Positions 49,965 through 59,324 of a DNA stretch of 64,000 nt are shown here, one piece after another. The notes below the pieces were generated by a model that saw only the letters and a list, made by a program, of their open reading frames with translations, made no database searches and was not told the DNA's origin. The translations under genes and the position numbers were made by a program. The stretch is from a virus: IMG/VR virus record IMGVR_UViG_3300008267_000265, positions 1 to 64,000 of that record, one strand, 5' to 3'. Position 1 is the stretch's first letter; each line of letters starts with the position of its first letter.

Positions 49965-50911
49965 GACTTACTTGCTGTTTCAATGATCTCTCTAACATAG
50001 TTATATGTGCAGCTATTAGAGCTATAATCTTCTTGTTGTATACTGTATGGTAGCTCAGTCATGTACAAACCCTTGTAAAACTTTCTACCGCAGTTACACA
50101 CAATACCTGCATTGTGAAAGATTGGACATTCATCCCATCTTTCAACCGGATCTGTTGCCCATGCAAAGTTTAGTTCTGGGACTACTTTGACTTCGTTACC
50201 TCTCAACCAGCTATTCCATAGCACTGCCCACATATCTGCACACCATATTTGCAGTTCATGGTAGTTAGGTTCTGTTTCTTTTACCTGGTAGTTTATTTTA
50301 TTAATCTCAAAAAACATAGTTTCAGCATCTCTTTCAACCTTATGCCAGTAGTCTGCATCAACATTTTTAAGAATGTATTGTGCACCTCCTGAGTGTGCGT
50401 TGTTTTGTTTAGGTATTTCCGGATCGATACCAACTATCTCACACATCTTTTCATAAACACCGTAGCCTTTTGACTGGATATACGTGTAGTTTATGTAGCT
50501 GTTTGTGTCGCTAACGTACCAAACATCGTCGTTTAGTAGATGATCAAAAGTAGGTTTTCGTGTAAATAGTGCATCACAGTCGTGATAATATATCGCAGCA
50601 TCCTTCAATTCAGGGTAAGCTTCAAAGTGCTGCTTCAAGATATTGGGGCGGACTGATGAAATGTAGTGAATTGGGTGTGGTCTTGTGTCTCTGTAGAAGT
50701 GAAAATTAACAGTTGTATAGTGCTTTTTTAATTTATCCCAAGCACTCACTGCTTCTTGAGTGTTGGTTCCGTCTATCGGATTCCAAGCAACTAGGATATC
50801 AATCTTACTTCCATCTATTCCATGCTTTAGGAAGTTGTTTATTGCAACTTCAACTTGCCATGCATAGTAGACTAGGCGTGGTTGAACGCACATGTACCGT
50901 AACTCTTTCAT
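49952..50911 (-). CDS. GT-A type glycosyltransferase-like protein
   Basis: A 319-residue protein with I-Y-Y-H-D-C-D-A-L-F around residue 110, a D-x-D motif as used by GT-A glycosyltransferases for metal and nucleotide-sugar binding. An aromatic- and Cys-rich C-terminal half includes F-H-N-A-G. The N-terminus (R-Y-M-C-V-Q-P-R-L-V-Y-Y-A-W-Q-V-E) fits an alpha/beta start. It forms an overlapping pair with the KpsC-like gene, and a promoter motif lies 14 bases upstream. The precise sugar and acceptor are unknown. Confidence 0.6.
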   Translation of the reverse strand: MKELRYMCVQPRLVYYAWQVEVAINNFLKHGIDGSKIDILVAWNPIDGTNTQEAVSAWDKLKKHYTTVNFHFYRDTRPHPIHYISSVRPNILKQHFEAYPELKDAAIYYHDCDALFTRKPTFDHLLNDDVWYVSDTNSYINYTYIQSKGYGVYEKMCEIVGIDPEIPKQNNAHSGGAQYILKNVDADYWHKVERDAETMFFEINKINYQVKETEPNYHELQIWCADMWAVLWNSWLRGNEVKVVPELNFAWATDPVERWDECPIFHNAGIVCNCGRKFYKGLYMTELPYSIQQEDYSSNSCTYNYVREIIETASKSCLV

Positions 50912-50924
50912 AAACTATTTTATA

Positions 50925-50932
50925 ATAAATAG
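50925..50932 (-). promoter_or_regulatory. late-promoter-like motif before the glycosyltransferase pair
   Basis: The minus strand reads AAGCTATTTATTATA, 14 bases upstream of the ATG at 50911. The 79-base gap around it is otherwise AT-rich with no other feature seen. Confidence 0.45.
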
Positions 50933-50990
50933 CTTAGTATATATCTAAACGAAGAGCTATGTTGCTTTTAGTGTATTATATTTTTTGTTT

Positions 50991-53426
50991 TTATGTTATA
51001 GGATAATAGTTATTAGCCACTTCAGTAATATTAATTAGGGCTGATGCATATGTATAGGCACTTGGGTACAGTCCTGTAATGTTGGATGCTACTGACCCAC
51101 TTCCTATTAGCGTTGTACCACTAGATGGATCGGCTACTCCTTTCCATATAAATCTATAATATCGTGATCCATCTAAATTTAGTATACTGCTATAGTTAGT
51201 ACTTGTAACTGCGCCGTCAGGTGTGTATACCTCGTATATTCTATATGTAATCGGCATATCGCTCCAACCTATGTAACTTCCAGGTCTCGTTTGCATTCCC
51301 GTAACTATTACTTCACCAGCACTTACACCAACAGTTATTGATAGGTCTACTCTATAGACACCAGTAGTTGGTACATAAAATCCATCGCTACTATCGTATG
51401 TTATTCCTAATGAGTTTTGTATTTGTAATTGCGCTATAGCTTGATAGGTGTCTGCCGTGGTAAGATCCTGAGATGATGTACTGTATGCTGATATGTAGTA
51501 TGGATCGCGACTCGGCACTGCTGTTGATGCTGTAGCAAATACTTGTCCACTACTACTAATCATTAAAATGTTTGTTGGTAGTGTTACTGGTGTTTGTAGG
51601 TCTGGGAAATATATTGAGCCTGATAAATTAGTTGAGCCTGTTACCGTTAAATTATTTCTAAAGTTGCCATCACCGTCTACGTCAAAAGTATATGCTGAGG
51701 ATGTTGCTCCTACTATTAATTTAGATCCGTTTCCTCCAGTTTTAGTTCCAGATAGTGATGCACTAAGAGCTACTCTACCGTCATCAAAAATTGACAATAT
51801 ATCATTATAAGAGCCGAGTACGAGACCAGCTGTGTTTCTTTCTAAAGAATTAAATCTAACTCTATTTTGCGATTGAGTATTGCTACCAAACATCTGTATT
51901 TCAAATCCAGGATAGTAGGTTGAGGAGGCTGTTACATTACTATATCCAAATGCTATGGCAGCCCCTCCTGAGGTAAAGTTAGCAACTGATGTGTATACTC
52001 CCATCTTTAGGTCACCGTTTCTTTCACTAACTATATTCTCATATTGATTCGTAGCCATGCTACCTGCACCATTAATCGCTCTTAAAGAACCTGTTGCGTT
52101 TATTGATCCAGTCACTCTGTGTACGTCTGTTAGTGCGTTGCCTATTGTTACACCCGTTCCAGCCACAGCAAACTCTGTTATACTAGCGCTTGCAACAGTA
52201 AATACATTTCCTCCACCTATGTTTACACTGGCAGTTACTGACCCTGTTGCTATTTGCATTGGTGTTGTACTGACTACACTCAGCGCTGATGAAGCTGTTA
52301 TAAATAACTGTCCGCTATTATCCATCAGTACGACTTTATCGGCAGTATTTGAGTCTGTTAGGTTTGGAAATCCAACTGTACCGCTTACATGTAGCGTATA
52401 TAACGGTGTCCGAGTGCTGATACCAACTCTCGCACTTTGTACTGAACCTGAGAATGGATTTCCTGTGGTTGTACCGTATGATCCAGTTGCAAAGATCACA
52501 CCTCCTATGTTGATTGAGTTTCTAGATCCGCTTGGTAATGTAATGTTTGTACCGATGATGATGTTGTTGATGCCTACACTCCTCGGTCCCTGTGTAGCTT
52601 CGTAACCTGCGTAGTATCCTATGAAGGTCGAGTAGGATGCATTTATTGAGTACGCACCTGCGTTGTAGCCTATGAAGTTCGAGGATGATGCGGCAGAGGC
52701 ACTGTAACCTACCCCCGCTCCTATAAAATTTGAATAGTTTGCATTAATCGCTTTTTCACCTGCTCCGCTTCCGATGAAAGTCGAATAGGCTGCGTTTGTT
52801 GCTTGATATCCCGCTTGTGTTCCTATAAAAGTAGAATAAGATGCACTTACTGCTTGGTTTCCTGCAGAATTTCCTACAAAGTTTGAATTGTCTGCATGTC
52901 TTGCGTCGTTGCCCGTATTACTTCCTATAAAATTTGAGTTCGCTGCGTTAGTTGCTCCGAAACCTGCTAAGGCTCCTATAAAGTTTGAATTATACGCGTT
53001 CGTTGCTTGACGGCCTGCATTCAGACCTATAAAATTGGAATACTGGGCGTTTGTTGCACTTAGACCTGCTTGGTATCCTAGAAAGTTTGATATGTTTGCG
53101 TTTGTTGCATTACCACCCGCTTGATATCCTATAAAGTTTGACTCAGCTGCATTTGTTGCACCGTATCCAGCTCCTGTATTTAAAAACACTGAGTTGTTTG
53201 CTAGCGTTGCATTATACCCTGCATCTAGACCTAAGAAGATCGATTCCGTTGTATTAACGCCCGTGGTTGACGGGTCATATGAATATATTGTACTTCCAGT
53301 TGTTCGCACTGAACCTAATGGTCCTTCTAGAGCGTAGGATGCTGTACCGTGTAATGATCCTGTAAATCCTCTGGTTGCTATGATCGATCCTGTTAAGTCA
53401 ATTGATCCTGATAATATTAGTGGCAT
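50991..53426 (-). CDS. tail fibre with 17-residue SNFIG repeats
   Basis: An 811-residue protein. An N-terminal I-T-G-S module (R-G-F-T-G-S-L-H-G-T-A-S-Y) is followed by about 13 copies of a 17-residue repeat (x-S-N-F-I-G-x-x-A-G-x-x-A-T-N-A-x, about residues 60-285). Then comes a conserved N-N-I-I-I-G-T-N-I-T-L-P-S-G-S-R-N-S-I-N-I-G-G block, more fibre modules, and a C-terminal beta domain (F-Y-V-P-T-T-G-V-Y-R-V-D-L-S-I). The repeats look like the left-handed beta-roll of trimeric adhesin heads. It is paralogous in part with the gene at 53438. Confidence 0.7.
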   Translation of the reverse strand: MPLILSGSIDLTGSIIATRGFTGSLHGTASYALEGPLGSVRTTGSTIYSYDPSTTGVNTTESIFLGLDAGYNATLANNSVFLNTGAGYGATNAAESNFIGYQAGGNATNANISNFLGYQAGLSATNAQYSNFIGLNAGRQATNAYNSNFIGALAGFGATNAANSNFIGSNTGNDARHADNSNFVGNSAGNQAVSASYSTFIGTQAGYQATNAAYSTFIGSGAGEKAINANYSNFIGAGVGYSASAASSSNFIGYNAGAYSINASYSTFIGYYAGYEATQGPRSVGINNIIIGTNITLPSGSRNSINIGGVIFATGSYGTTTGNPFSGSVQSARVGISTRTPLYTLHVSGTVGFPNLTDSNTADKVVLMDNSGQLFITASSALSVVSTTPMQIATGSVTASVNIGGGNVFTVASASITEFAVAGTGVTIGNALTDVHRVTGSINATGSLRAINGAGSMATNQYENIVSERNGDLKMGVYTSVANFTSGGAAIAFGYSNVTASSTYYPGFEIQMFGSNTQSQNRVRFNSLERNTAGLVLGSYNDILSIFDDGRVALSASLSGTKTGGNGSKLIVGATSSAYTFDVDGDGNFRNNLTVTGSTNLSGSIYFPDLQTPVTLPTNILMISSSGQVFATASTAVPSRDPYYISAYSTSSQDLTTADTYQAIAQLQIQNSLGITYDSSDGFYVPTTGVYRVDLSITVGVSAGEVIVTGMQTRPGSYIGWSDMPITYRIYEVYTPDGAVTSTNYSSILNLDGSRYYRFIWKGVADPSSGTTLIGSGSVASNITGLYPSAYTYASALINITEVANNYYPIT
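52585..53246 (-). repeat. 51-base coding repeats
   Basis: Thirteen or so imperfect 51-base units encode the 17-residue SNFIG repeat. Key residues (S-N-F-I-G, A-G, A-T-N-A) are conserved between units while nucleotide sequence drifts, so selection acts on protein structure. Confidence 0.75.
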
Positions 53427-53437
53427 CTGTTTTTATT

Positions 53438-55681
53438 TTATACTATTCTTATTGCTATAAAGTTTCCGCTTCTATATAACCCTCCTAACGGTACTCCACC
53501 TGCTGCGGCTGCAGTATCGTCTGCAAAATTCAAGCTTTGTGATACTTGTGTTAGTATTACCATGCCGTGATTGAATCTAGCAGATCCCGATACATCTAAT
53601 GATGCGCTTGGTGATACAATATTAATACCAACTCTACCGCCTGCTGATCCTGAGGATACAGTTGAGGTATTTGAATAGGACCCAGTTGCAAAGATCACAC
53701 CTCCTATGTTGATGGAGTTTCTAGATCCGCTTGGTAGGCTGATGTGGTTTCCAATTATAATGTTATTACTTCCTACTGTACGAATGGAATCTGTTGTTGA
53801 ACCTGCTTGATATCCTATTGCAATGTTATATGATGCGCTAGCTGCATAATAACCAGCAAATGTTCCTAAAAATACTGATCGAGATGCGAAGGTTGCATTG
53901 TTGCCTGCACCGTATCCGACAGCTGTTGTATTATCTGCTCCTGCAGCTTGTGTACCAGCAGAGTCCCCTACGAATGTTGAGAAGGATGCACTAAATGCTT
54001 GGAGGCCTGTATTTGTTCCTATGAAAACCGAGTTGTTTGCATTGGTTGCACCGTTTCCTGTGTTACCTCCTATAAAGCTTGAATTATACGAATTCGCTGC
54101 ATCATTCCCTGCACTACTTCCTATAAAGTTTGAATTGTATGCGTTCGTTGCTTGACCGCCTGCATTACTTCCTATGAAGTTTGAATTAGATGCGCTGTAA
54201 GCGGATATACCAGCAGCATATCCTATAAAGTTTGAGTAATACGCATTTACTGCACTCTGGCCTGTCTGACGTCCAATAAAATTTGAATGTGATGCGTTCG
54301 TTGCACTTCTACCTACATCGCTACCTATAAAGTTGGAGTATGATGCACTTGTTGCTTGTAAGCCGGTGGAATCTCCTATAAAGTTAGAATAAAATGCATT
54401 TGTCGATCCTGATCCAGCAGTTATTCCTATAAAATTAGAACCGCTGGCATTTGTTGCACCATACCCTGCATTAAATCCTAGGAAGTTTGATAGGATTGCA
54501 CTCACTGCTTGATATCCTGCATTTGTTCCTATGAAGCTCGAGCTGGCTGCGTTTGTTGCTTGAAAGCCTGCACTATTTCCTATAAAATTCGAGTTTGAGG
54601 CGCTTACTACTGATTGTGCTGCGTTTCGTCCTAAAAATATACCGTTTTGTGTATTTTGAGTTGAGAAAGTAGTTATCGATACCGGTGCTGTTGTGTATAT
54701 TGTACTACCTGTTACATTTATCGGATATGATGATGTTGTAGCAGTTGCTGTAGTTAGTGCATACGATGAGCTTACCGAATATGAACTAGTCAAAGCATAT
54801 GATGAGCTTACCGAATATGAGCTAGTCAAAGCGTACGATGAGCTTACCGAATATGAACTCGTTAGAGCGTATGAACTACTTAAAGCTGGATTTGTCGATG
54901 TGAATATTGAGCCAGTTACATAGCTAGCTGTGCCAAATAAAGATCCAGTTATTCCTTGGCTTACACTCAGCGATCCTGATATTACAGCTCCGCTGCCAGA
55001 TACAAGTAAACTGCCTGAAATGACTGCATCACCTGTGTAAGGAAAGGTTGGTGCTGCCACAAAAGCTGATGATGCTGTGTAGTAGACGTCTCCTGTCGTT
55101 TCGTCGTACACCAGTACATTATTAGCACCCGCGTTATCTAGATATCTAAAATTAACAGACCCGGTTACGCGTAGTGATCCGGTAAATTCATGTGTATTTG
55201 TTAGGAGGCTACCAAATCTTGATGAGCCTGTTACGTAGTCTACGCTCGATGTTACAAACTGTGTAAAGAGTGTAACTGTCGTTAGAGTACCGTTAATTAA
55301 GGCACTTGATGCTGTTATTGGTCCGTTTACATTTAGCGATCCAGTTATAGTAGCACCACTTCCTGATAGTCGTAGACTGCCTGTAATTACTGTATCTCTT
55401 AACCTTGTTGTTCCGTCTACATTTAGTGATCCAGTTATGGTAACACCGCTTCCCGATACTAATAAACTACCTGATATTACAGCATTTCCTACGTAGGGAA
55501 AAGTAGATATTCCACTACTATTTAGAGCATAGGACGCTGTAAATGCGTAACTACTGCTCAATACAGTCATTGAGCTCGTTTGAGCACTTGATATAAACGA
55601 GGATGATAGGTATAAAAAGTTATCATCCAGCTCCTGGTATGTGAGTGGTAATCCTTTGGTAAGTCTGAGTGTTAATGCCAT
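53438..55681 (-). CDS. tail fibre with 17-residue SNFIG repeats, second copy
   Basis: A 747-residue protein. The N-terminal 30 residues (L-R-L-T-K-G-L-P-L-T-Y-Q-E-L-D-D-N-F) are a known attachment-type start of phage fibres. I-S-G-S/V-S-G-S modules, a tandem S-S-Y-A-L-T-S-S-Y-S-V-S stretch and about 16 copies of the SNFIG repeat follow. It carries the same N-N-I-I-I-G and P-S-G-S-R-N-S-I-N-I-G-G block as its neighbour and ends shortly after it. The two fibres lie 11 bases apart in one operon. Confidence 0.7.
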   Translation of the reverse strand: MALTLRLTKGLPLTYQELDDNFLYLSSSFISSAQTSSMTVLSSSYAFTASYALNSSGISTFPYVGNAVISGSLLVSGSGVTITGSLNVDGTTRLRDTVITGSLRLSGSGATITGSLNVNGPITASSALINGTLTTVTLFTQFVTSSVDYVTGSSRFGSLLTNTHEFTGSLRVTGSVNFRYLDNAGANNVLVYDETTGDVYYTASSAFVAAPTFPYTGDAVISGSLLVSGSGAVISGSLSVSQGITGSLFGTASYVTGSIFTSTNPALSSSYALTSSYSVSSSYALTSSYSVSSSYALTSSYSVSSSYALTTATATTSSYPINVTGSTIYTTAPVSITTFSTQNTQNGIFLGRNAAQSVVSASNSNFIGNSAGFQATNAASSSFIGTNAGYQAVSAILSNFLGFNAGYGATNASGSNFIGITAGSGSTNAFYSNFIGDSTGLQATSASYSNFIGSDVGRSATNASHSNFIGRQTGQSAVNAYYSNFIGYAAGISAYSASNSNFIGSNAGGQATNAYNSNFIGSSAGNDAANSYNSSFIGGNTGNGATNANNSVFIGTNTGLQAFSASFSTFVGDSAGTQAAGADNTTAVGYGAGNNATFASRSVFLGTFAGYYAASASYNIAIGYQAGSTTDSIRTVGSNNIIIGNHISLPSGSRNSINIGGVIFATGSYSNTSTVSSGSAGGRVGINIVSPSASLDVSGSARFNHGMVILTQVSQSLNFADDTAAAAGGVPLGGLYRSGNFIAIRIV
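53795..54643 (-). repeat. 51-base coding repeats, second array
   Basis: About 16 imperfect units of the same 51-base pattern as in the neighbouring gene. Adjacent units differ at most third positions. Confidence 0.75.
54765..54872 (-). repeat. three tandem 36-base repeats
   Basis: Three nearly identical direct copies (54765-54800, 54801-54836, 54837-54872) encode the 12-residue unit S-S-Y-A-L-T-S-S-Y-S-V-S. Very high nucleotide identity suggests recent expansion and possible length variation between strains. Confidence 0.8.
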
Positions 55682-55701
55682 TTTTTGTAGTTTCTTCCTA
55701 T

Positions 55702-55709
55702 ATAAATAT
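55702..55709 (-). promoter_or_regulatory. late-promoter-like motif before the fibre pair
   Basis: The minus strand reads GATATTTATATAG, 21 bases upstream of the ATG at 55681. Confidence 0.4.
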
Positions 55710-55722
55710 CACAACTACCTTA

Positions 55723-57552
55723 TTATAATTGTCCACCATCAATTAGATTCCAAGTAGCATCAGCTATTATGTTGTTTCTAGCTGTTGCTGCTGATGATGG
55801 ATATTGGATTGTTCCAAAGTTTACAGTCAGGTCTGGTTGTAGTTCTATTAATGACCAACTATTCAATATATCACCGTAATTAACTGCTGAGTAATTAGCT
55901 GATGTTTTACCAGCCATGAAGTTGATAAAGTTTCTAACGTTTGTAACATTCCAATTATTGATTGGTTGGTTGAAATTAGTAGCGTTTTGGAACATAGACT
56001 CCATGTTTGTAACAAATGCTACTTCCCATATAGCTGTGTTAGGGGTTGTATTGATTGGTTGATTGAAGCTAGTAGCATTCTTAAACATATAGCTCATGTT
56101 AGTTACTCTCAATGTATTCCAAGTTGATATACTATAGTTGAAAGCAGTTGCGTCTTCAAACATATGCGACATGTCAGTAACCAGCTCAGTATTCCACGTT
56201 GATAACGGTCTGTTAAATACAGTTGCACCGTTAAACATGTAAGACATATCTGTTACTTTAGCTACGTTCCATGCTCCTACCGGACTATTGTATAAAGGCG
56301 TATCTTGGAACATAGCTTTCATTGTAGTAACATTGTTAGTATACCAAGTTGCTACATCACCTAGGACAGCTCCAAAATTTGCTGCACCGCTAAACATATA
56401 AGACATGTCTGTTACATCGGTTGTAGTCCAGCTTGTCAAATCTTGATCAAACGAAGCTGCTGCACTGAACATACCTGACATGTTTGTTACATTGCTCACA
56501 TTCCAATTGCCAATGCTTTGATTAAAGAGACTAGCTCCTCTAAACATATCGCTCATATTTGTCACGTTTGCTAGCGTCGATCCAACTCTCTCCCAATTAG
56601 ATAGTGCTCTGTTAAAGGAGCTAGCACCTTGGAACATCCCTGCCATGTTTTGAACATTTGTGACATTCCAGTTTGGTAGTATTGTGTTAAATGTAGTAGC
56701 GAACGCAAACATGTATGACATATCTCTAACAAGACTGGTATCCCAGCTGTTAAGGATTTGATTGAATACCATTGCGTTGTAGAACATATATGACATGTCT
56801 TTAACCCTACTCGTATTCCAGCCACTAACATCGTCGTCAAACTGTTCACAGTTCTTGAACATACTTGCCATGTTTGTCACTCTAATTGTATTCCAACTAG
56901 TAATATTAGCAATTGTTGTGAGACTTATGCAGTCCTCAAACATTCCACTCAAGTTCGTTGTATTCCCTAAAATAAGTGTGTCCGTTACTGCTGATAAATC
57001 TAGATTGGTACACCCTTTAAAGTAATTTCCATCATTTCCTAATCTAAGTGGTCCCCACTCTAGTATACTTGTTAATTTTCTCTCACTAACGCTTATGTTC
57101 CAGCCAATACCATTAATTACTCCGTAAATTTGAACAGTGTATGTGCCCGCTACCACGTATGTATGAAAGGCGTCCGTATCATTCCAAGTTGTCACATTTA
57201 CGACTGGGCTTCCGTCGCCCCAATCAACGTAAAAGTCATATGTACCGTTGCTTGTAAGTGGTAAGCTAATTTGTTCGTAAGGGACCGTTGTTGTCCACGT
57301 ACTTCTGAAATACTGTATAGGTATTGGTATGTCTTGGTAGTTATCACATGTTGCATTTGTTGATTGAACTCTAACTGAGACAGCACTTCTTGGTACTTGT
57401 ACTGTAAAACCACTACCTAAAAAACCACTTGGTGGTACACCTATTGCTAGTAGCATTAGATTTCCATTTGCATCCACGGAATATACGTCGAACGGTCCTG
57501 TTCCAAGACCATTGGCTGTTAATTGTACTTGTACTGTATAATACTGTGCCAT
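55723..57552 (-). CDS. BspA-type repeat protein with PKD-like domain
   Basis: A 609-residue protein. Residues about 95-150 form a PKD-like domain (F-Y-V-D-W-G-D-G-S-P, then V-A-G-T-Y-T-V-Q-I). From about 185 to 530 there are some 13 units of a 25-residue repeat (D-M-S-Y-M-F-x-x-A-x-x-F-N-x-x-I-x-x-W-N-T-x-x-V-T), the DUF285/BspA family best known from bacterial and protist surface proteins. In a phage fibre cluster it probably forms a rigid binding module. Its relation to bacterial surface proteins suggests gene exchange with a host. It starts 20 bases after the Thr-rich gene. Confidence 0.75.
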   Translation of the reverse strand: MAQYYTVQVQLTANGLGTGPFDVYSVDANGNLMLLAIGVPPSGFLGSGFTVQVPRSAVSVRVQSTNATCDNYQDIPIPIQYFRSTWTTTVPYEQISLPLTSNGTYDFYVDWGDGSPVVNVTTWNDTDAFHTYVVAGTYTVQIYGVINGIGWNISVSERKLTSILEWGPLRLGNDGNYFKGCTNLDLSAVTDTLILGNTTNLSGMFEDCISLTTIANITSWNTIRVTNMASMFKNCEQFDDDVSGWNTSRVKDMSYMFYNAMVFNQILNSWDTSLVRDMSYMFAFATTFNTILPNWNVTNVQNMAGMFQGASSFNRALSNWERVGSTLANVTNMSDMFRGASLFNQSIGNWNVSNVTNMSGMFSAAASFDQDLTSWTTTDVTDMSYMFSGAANFGAVLGDVATWYTNNVTTMKAMFQDTPLYNSPVGAWNVAKVTDMSYMFNGATVFNRPLSTWNTELVTDMSHMFEDATAFNYSISTWNTLRVTNMSYMFKNATSFNQPINTTPNTAIWEVAFVTNMESMFQNATNFNQPINNWNVTNVRNFINFMAGKTSANYSAVNYGDILNSWSLIELQPDLTVNFGTIQYPSSAATARNNIIADATWNLIDGGQL

Positions 57553-57572
57553 TTAGAGTTTAATTAGTTTTA

Positions 57573-59312
57573 TTAACAGACGATATCAACAAAGCCTTGA
57601 CTTGGACATGGGTGACTACCTTGAACACCTGCTCTTTCAGCATTGTATGTTGGTCCAGTAGCTCCCCCCTCTAGTTGAGCTAATCCAAAGCTAGTACATA
57701 CAAATGGCTCTGTAATAGGTGTAGTAGATCTCACTATAAACTGATCTCCATATGATTCACAGTTCTCTGAGTCGAATTGCCTTGCGTTATAATAATAATA
57801 TAGTATGCCACTAGTAGTCGTTGTAGTTGTTGTACTTGTCGTAGTTGTTGTTGTACCGGTTGGGCATGGTCCTTGTGGTGTTGCTGAACCGAAGCCACTT
57901 AATCTTACTACGGTTCCTGTTCTAGCACAAACAAATTTAGGAGATGCTGTAGAATTGACAGTTATAGGTAGTAGGTCGTTTTTATCACAATCTCTGTACT
58001 GGAAGGTTGTCTGTGCGAACGGTGATGCTAATCTATAGTAGGTACATGTCACTGCTGCAGTAGTCGTTGTAGTCGTTGTACTTGTTGTTGTTGTTGTTGT
58101 AGTTGGCGGTGCAGTAGTCGTTGTAGTTGTTGTACTTGTTGTTGTTGTCGTTGTTGTAGTTGGTACTATAACACTACCTGCTAAGAAACAATCTGCTATA
58201 CAGCCTATTCCCGATAATAGACTAACGTTAAATAGTATTGGATCGTAATTTATTTCGTTGTTGCAAACGCAGACTTCTATTTGATTATCATCATTCGTTA
58301 ATTGGACCGTTTCTGTATTGCCCGTACTACACGCAGTGTATGTAAATGTTGCTGCAGTAGGTCCTAGATACTGTACGTAATATGTTCTACATATACACGG
58401 ATCAGGTGTCACTGTAATAGTTACTCTACCACGATTACTTGTTAGTAGGCAGCCCTCGTTGAAAGTACTATCTACAGTATAATCTACTGTGTAAGTTCCA
58501 ATTGTTGTTGAATTGAGTGTGATAGTGCCATCTAAATTGTTCGTAAATAACGGTGCATTACTTCCATATAGTACTACTGAGGATGGTACTATTGTGCCAC
58601 TCCCTGCTATATCGTTTGCTATAACGTTAATTGTTTTTGGAACAGTTGATTTTGCATATGTTCCAAAATCTGGTATTGCAGTCGGTGCTATAGGGAATAC
58701 ATTCTGATAATTAGGGTTTGTTATTACTGCAAATCCTTGTTTATATAAGACATTACCTACGTGCGTTACTGGACCGTATACATACCAATCTGTAAATTCA
58801 GGTACGTAGGCTTGCTGTATAACGTATGGAAGTGCTGATATATCCAACAAGTTACCGTTTCCATCGTCTACAATAACACCCAGTGATGAGCTAGCCCAGA
58901 AGCCGTATCTTGAGATTTGTTGACCGAATACGTTTCTAGGGATTGATATTGCAATAATGCTATCTCCTGATCCTGTTGGAAAATTTCTTATATCTGCATC
59001 CTCTGTTCCGAATGCTGCTGACGATTGTAGTGAATTATCAAAGCTGGATGTGGTGGTTAGATAGGAGCCTGATAGTTGTGCGGTAGTTACTGACCCAGTG
59101 AGGTAGTTTGAATAAAAAAGTTGCCTGATTGATCTGTAAATCAGCGTCTCTTCAGGCACTGACCCTGTTACTGTCACAGCTCCATTAACTCCTTTGTAAA
59201 CCGCTATACCTACTCCAGGTGCTGTATTGCAGTCGTATGAAGAAGTATACTTTAGTTTAATTGGAGTAGTTATAACATCTGATACCCTAAGGCTATTTGA
59301 CGATCTACTCAT
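57573..59312 (-). CDS. virion protein with threonine-only linkers
   Basis: A 579-residue protein. The N-terminal 200 residues are a structural domain. An Ig-like bacterial module (about 215-305: S-T-V-P-K-T-I-N-V-I-A-N-D-I-A-G) follows. Then come three small Cys-containing domains separated by tracts of Thr with few Ser or Pro (around 389-425 and 487-503). The tracts are encoded mainly by ACA and ACT codons. Mucin-like Thr tracts are typical O-glycosylation sites and stiff spacers. The gene lies upstream of the BspA-type gene; two glycosyltransferase genes lie about 7 kb downstream. A tail or adhesin role is inferred. Confidence 0.6.
   Translation of the reverse strand: MSRSSNSLRVSDVITTPIKLKYTSSYDCNTAPGVGIAVYKGVNGAVTVTGSVPEETLIYRSIRQLFYSNYLTGSVTTAQLSGSYLTTTSSFDNSLQSSAAFGTEDADIRNFPTGSGDSIIAISIPRNVFGQQISRYGFWASSSLGVIVDDGNGNLLDISALPYVIQQAYVPEFTDWYVYGPVTHVGNVLYKQGFAVITNPNYQNVFPIAPTAIPDFGTYAKSTVPKTINVIANDIAGSGTIVPSSVVLYGSNAPLFTNNLDGTITLNSTTIGTYTVDYTVDSTFNEGCLLTSNRGRVTITVTPDPCICRTYYVQYLGPTAATFTYTACSTGNTETVQLTNDDNQIEVCVCNNEINYDPILFNVSLLSGIGCIADCFLAGSVIVPTTTTTTTTSTTTTTTTAPPTTTTTTTSTTTTTTTAAVTCTYYRLASPFAQTTFQYRDCDKNDLLPITVNSTASPKFVCARTGTVVRLSGFGSATPQGPCPTGTTTTTTSTTTTTTTSGILYYYYNARQFDSENCESYGDQFIVRSTTPITEPFVCTSFGLAQLEGGATGPTYNAERAGVQGSHPCPSQGFVDIVC
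57812..57855 (-). repeat. Thr-codon tract 1
   Basis: Near-uninterrupted ACN triplets encode a Thr/Ser linker before the last domain of the protein. Confidence 0.7.
58060..58162 (-). repeat. Thr-codon tract 2, duplicated
   Basis: Two adjacent ACN-triplet tracts separated by an A-P-P interruption. The halves share long identical stretches, showing internal duplication. Confidence 0.75.
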
Positions 59313-59324
59313 TATATTTTTTTA

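Noticed and set aside
52057-52605. A 182-codon plus-strand frame opposite a fibre gene
   Set aside because: It has no recognisable domain, and the opposite frame holds a regular fibre gene with matching paralogue.
52585-54643. CRISPR array suggested by regular repeats
   Set aside because: The 51-base units are in frame, have no unique spacers, and encode a conserved 17-residue protein repeat.
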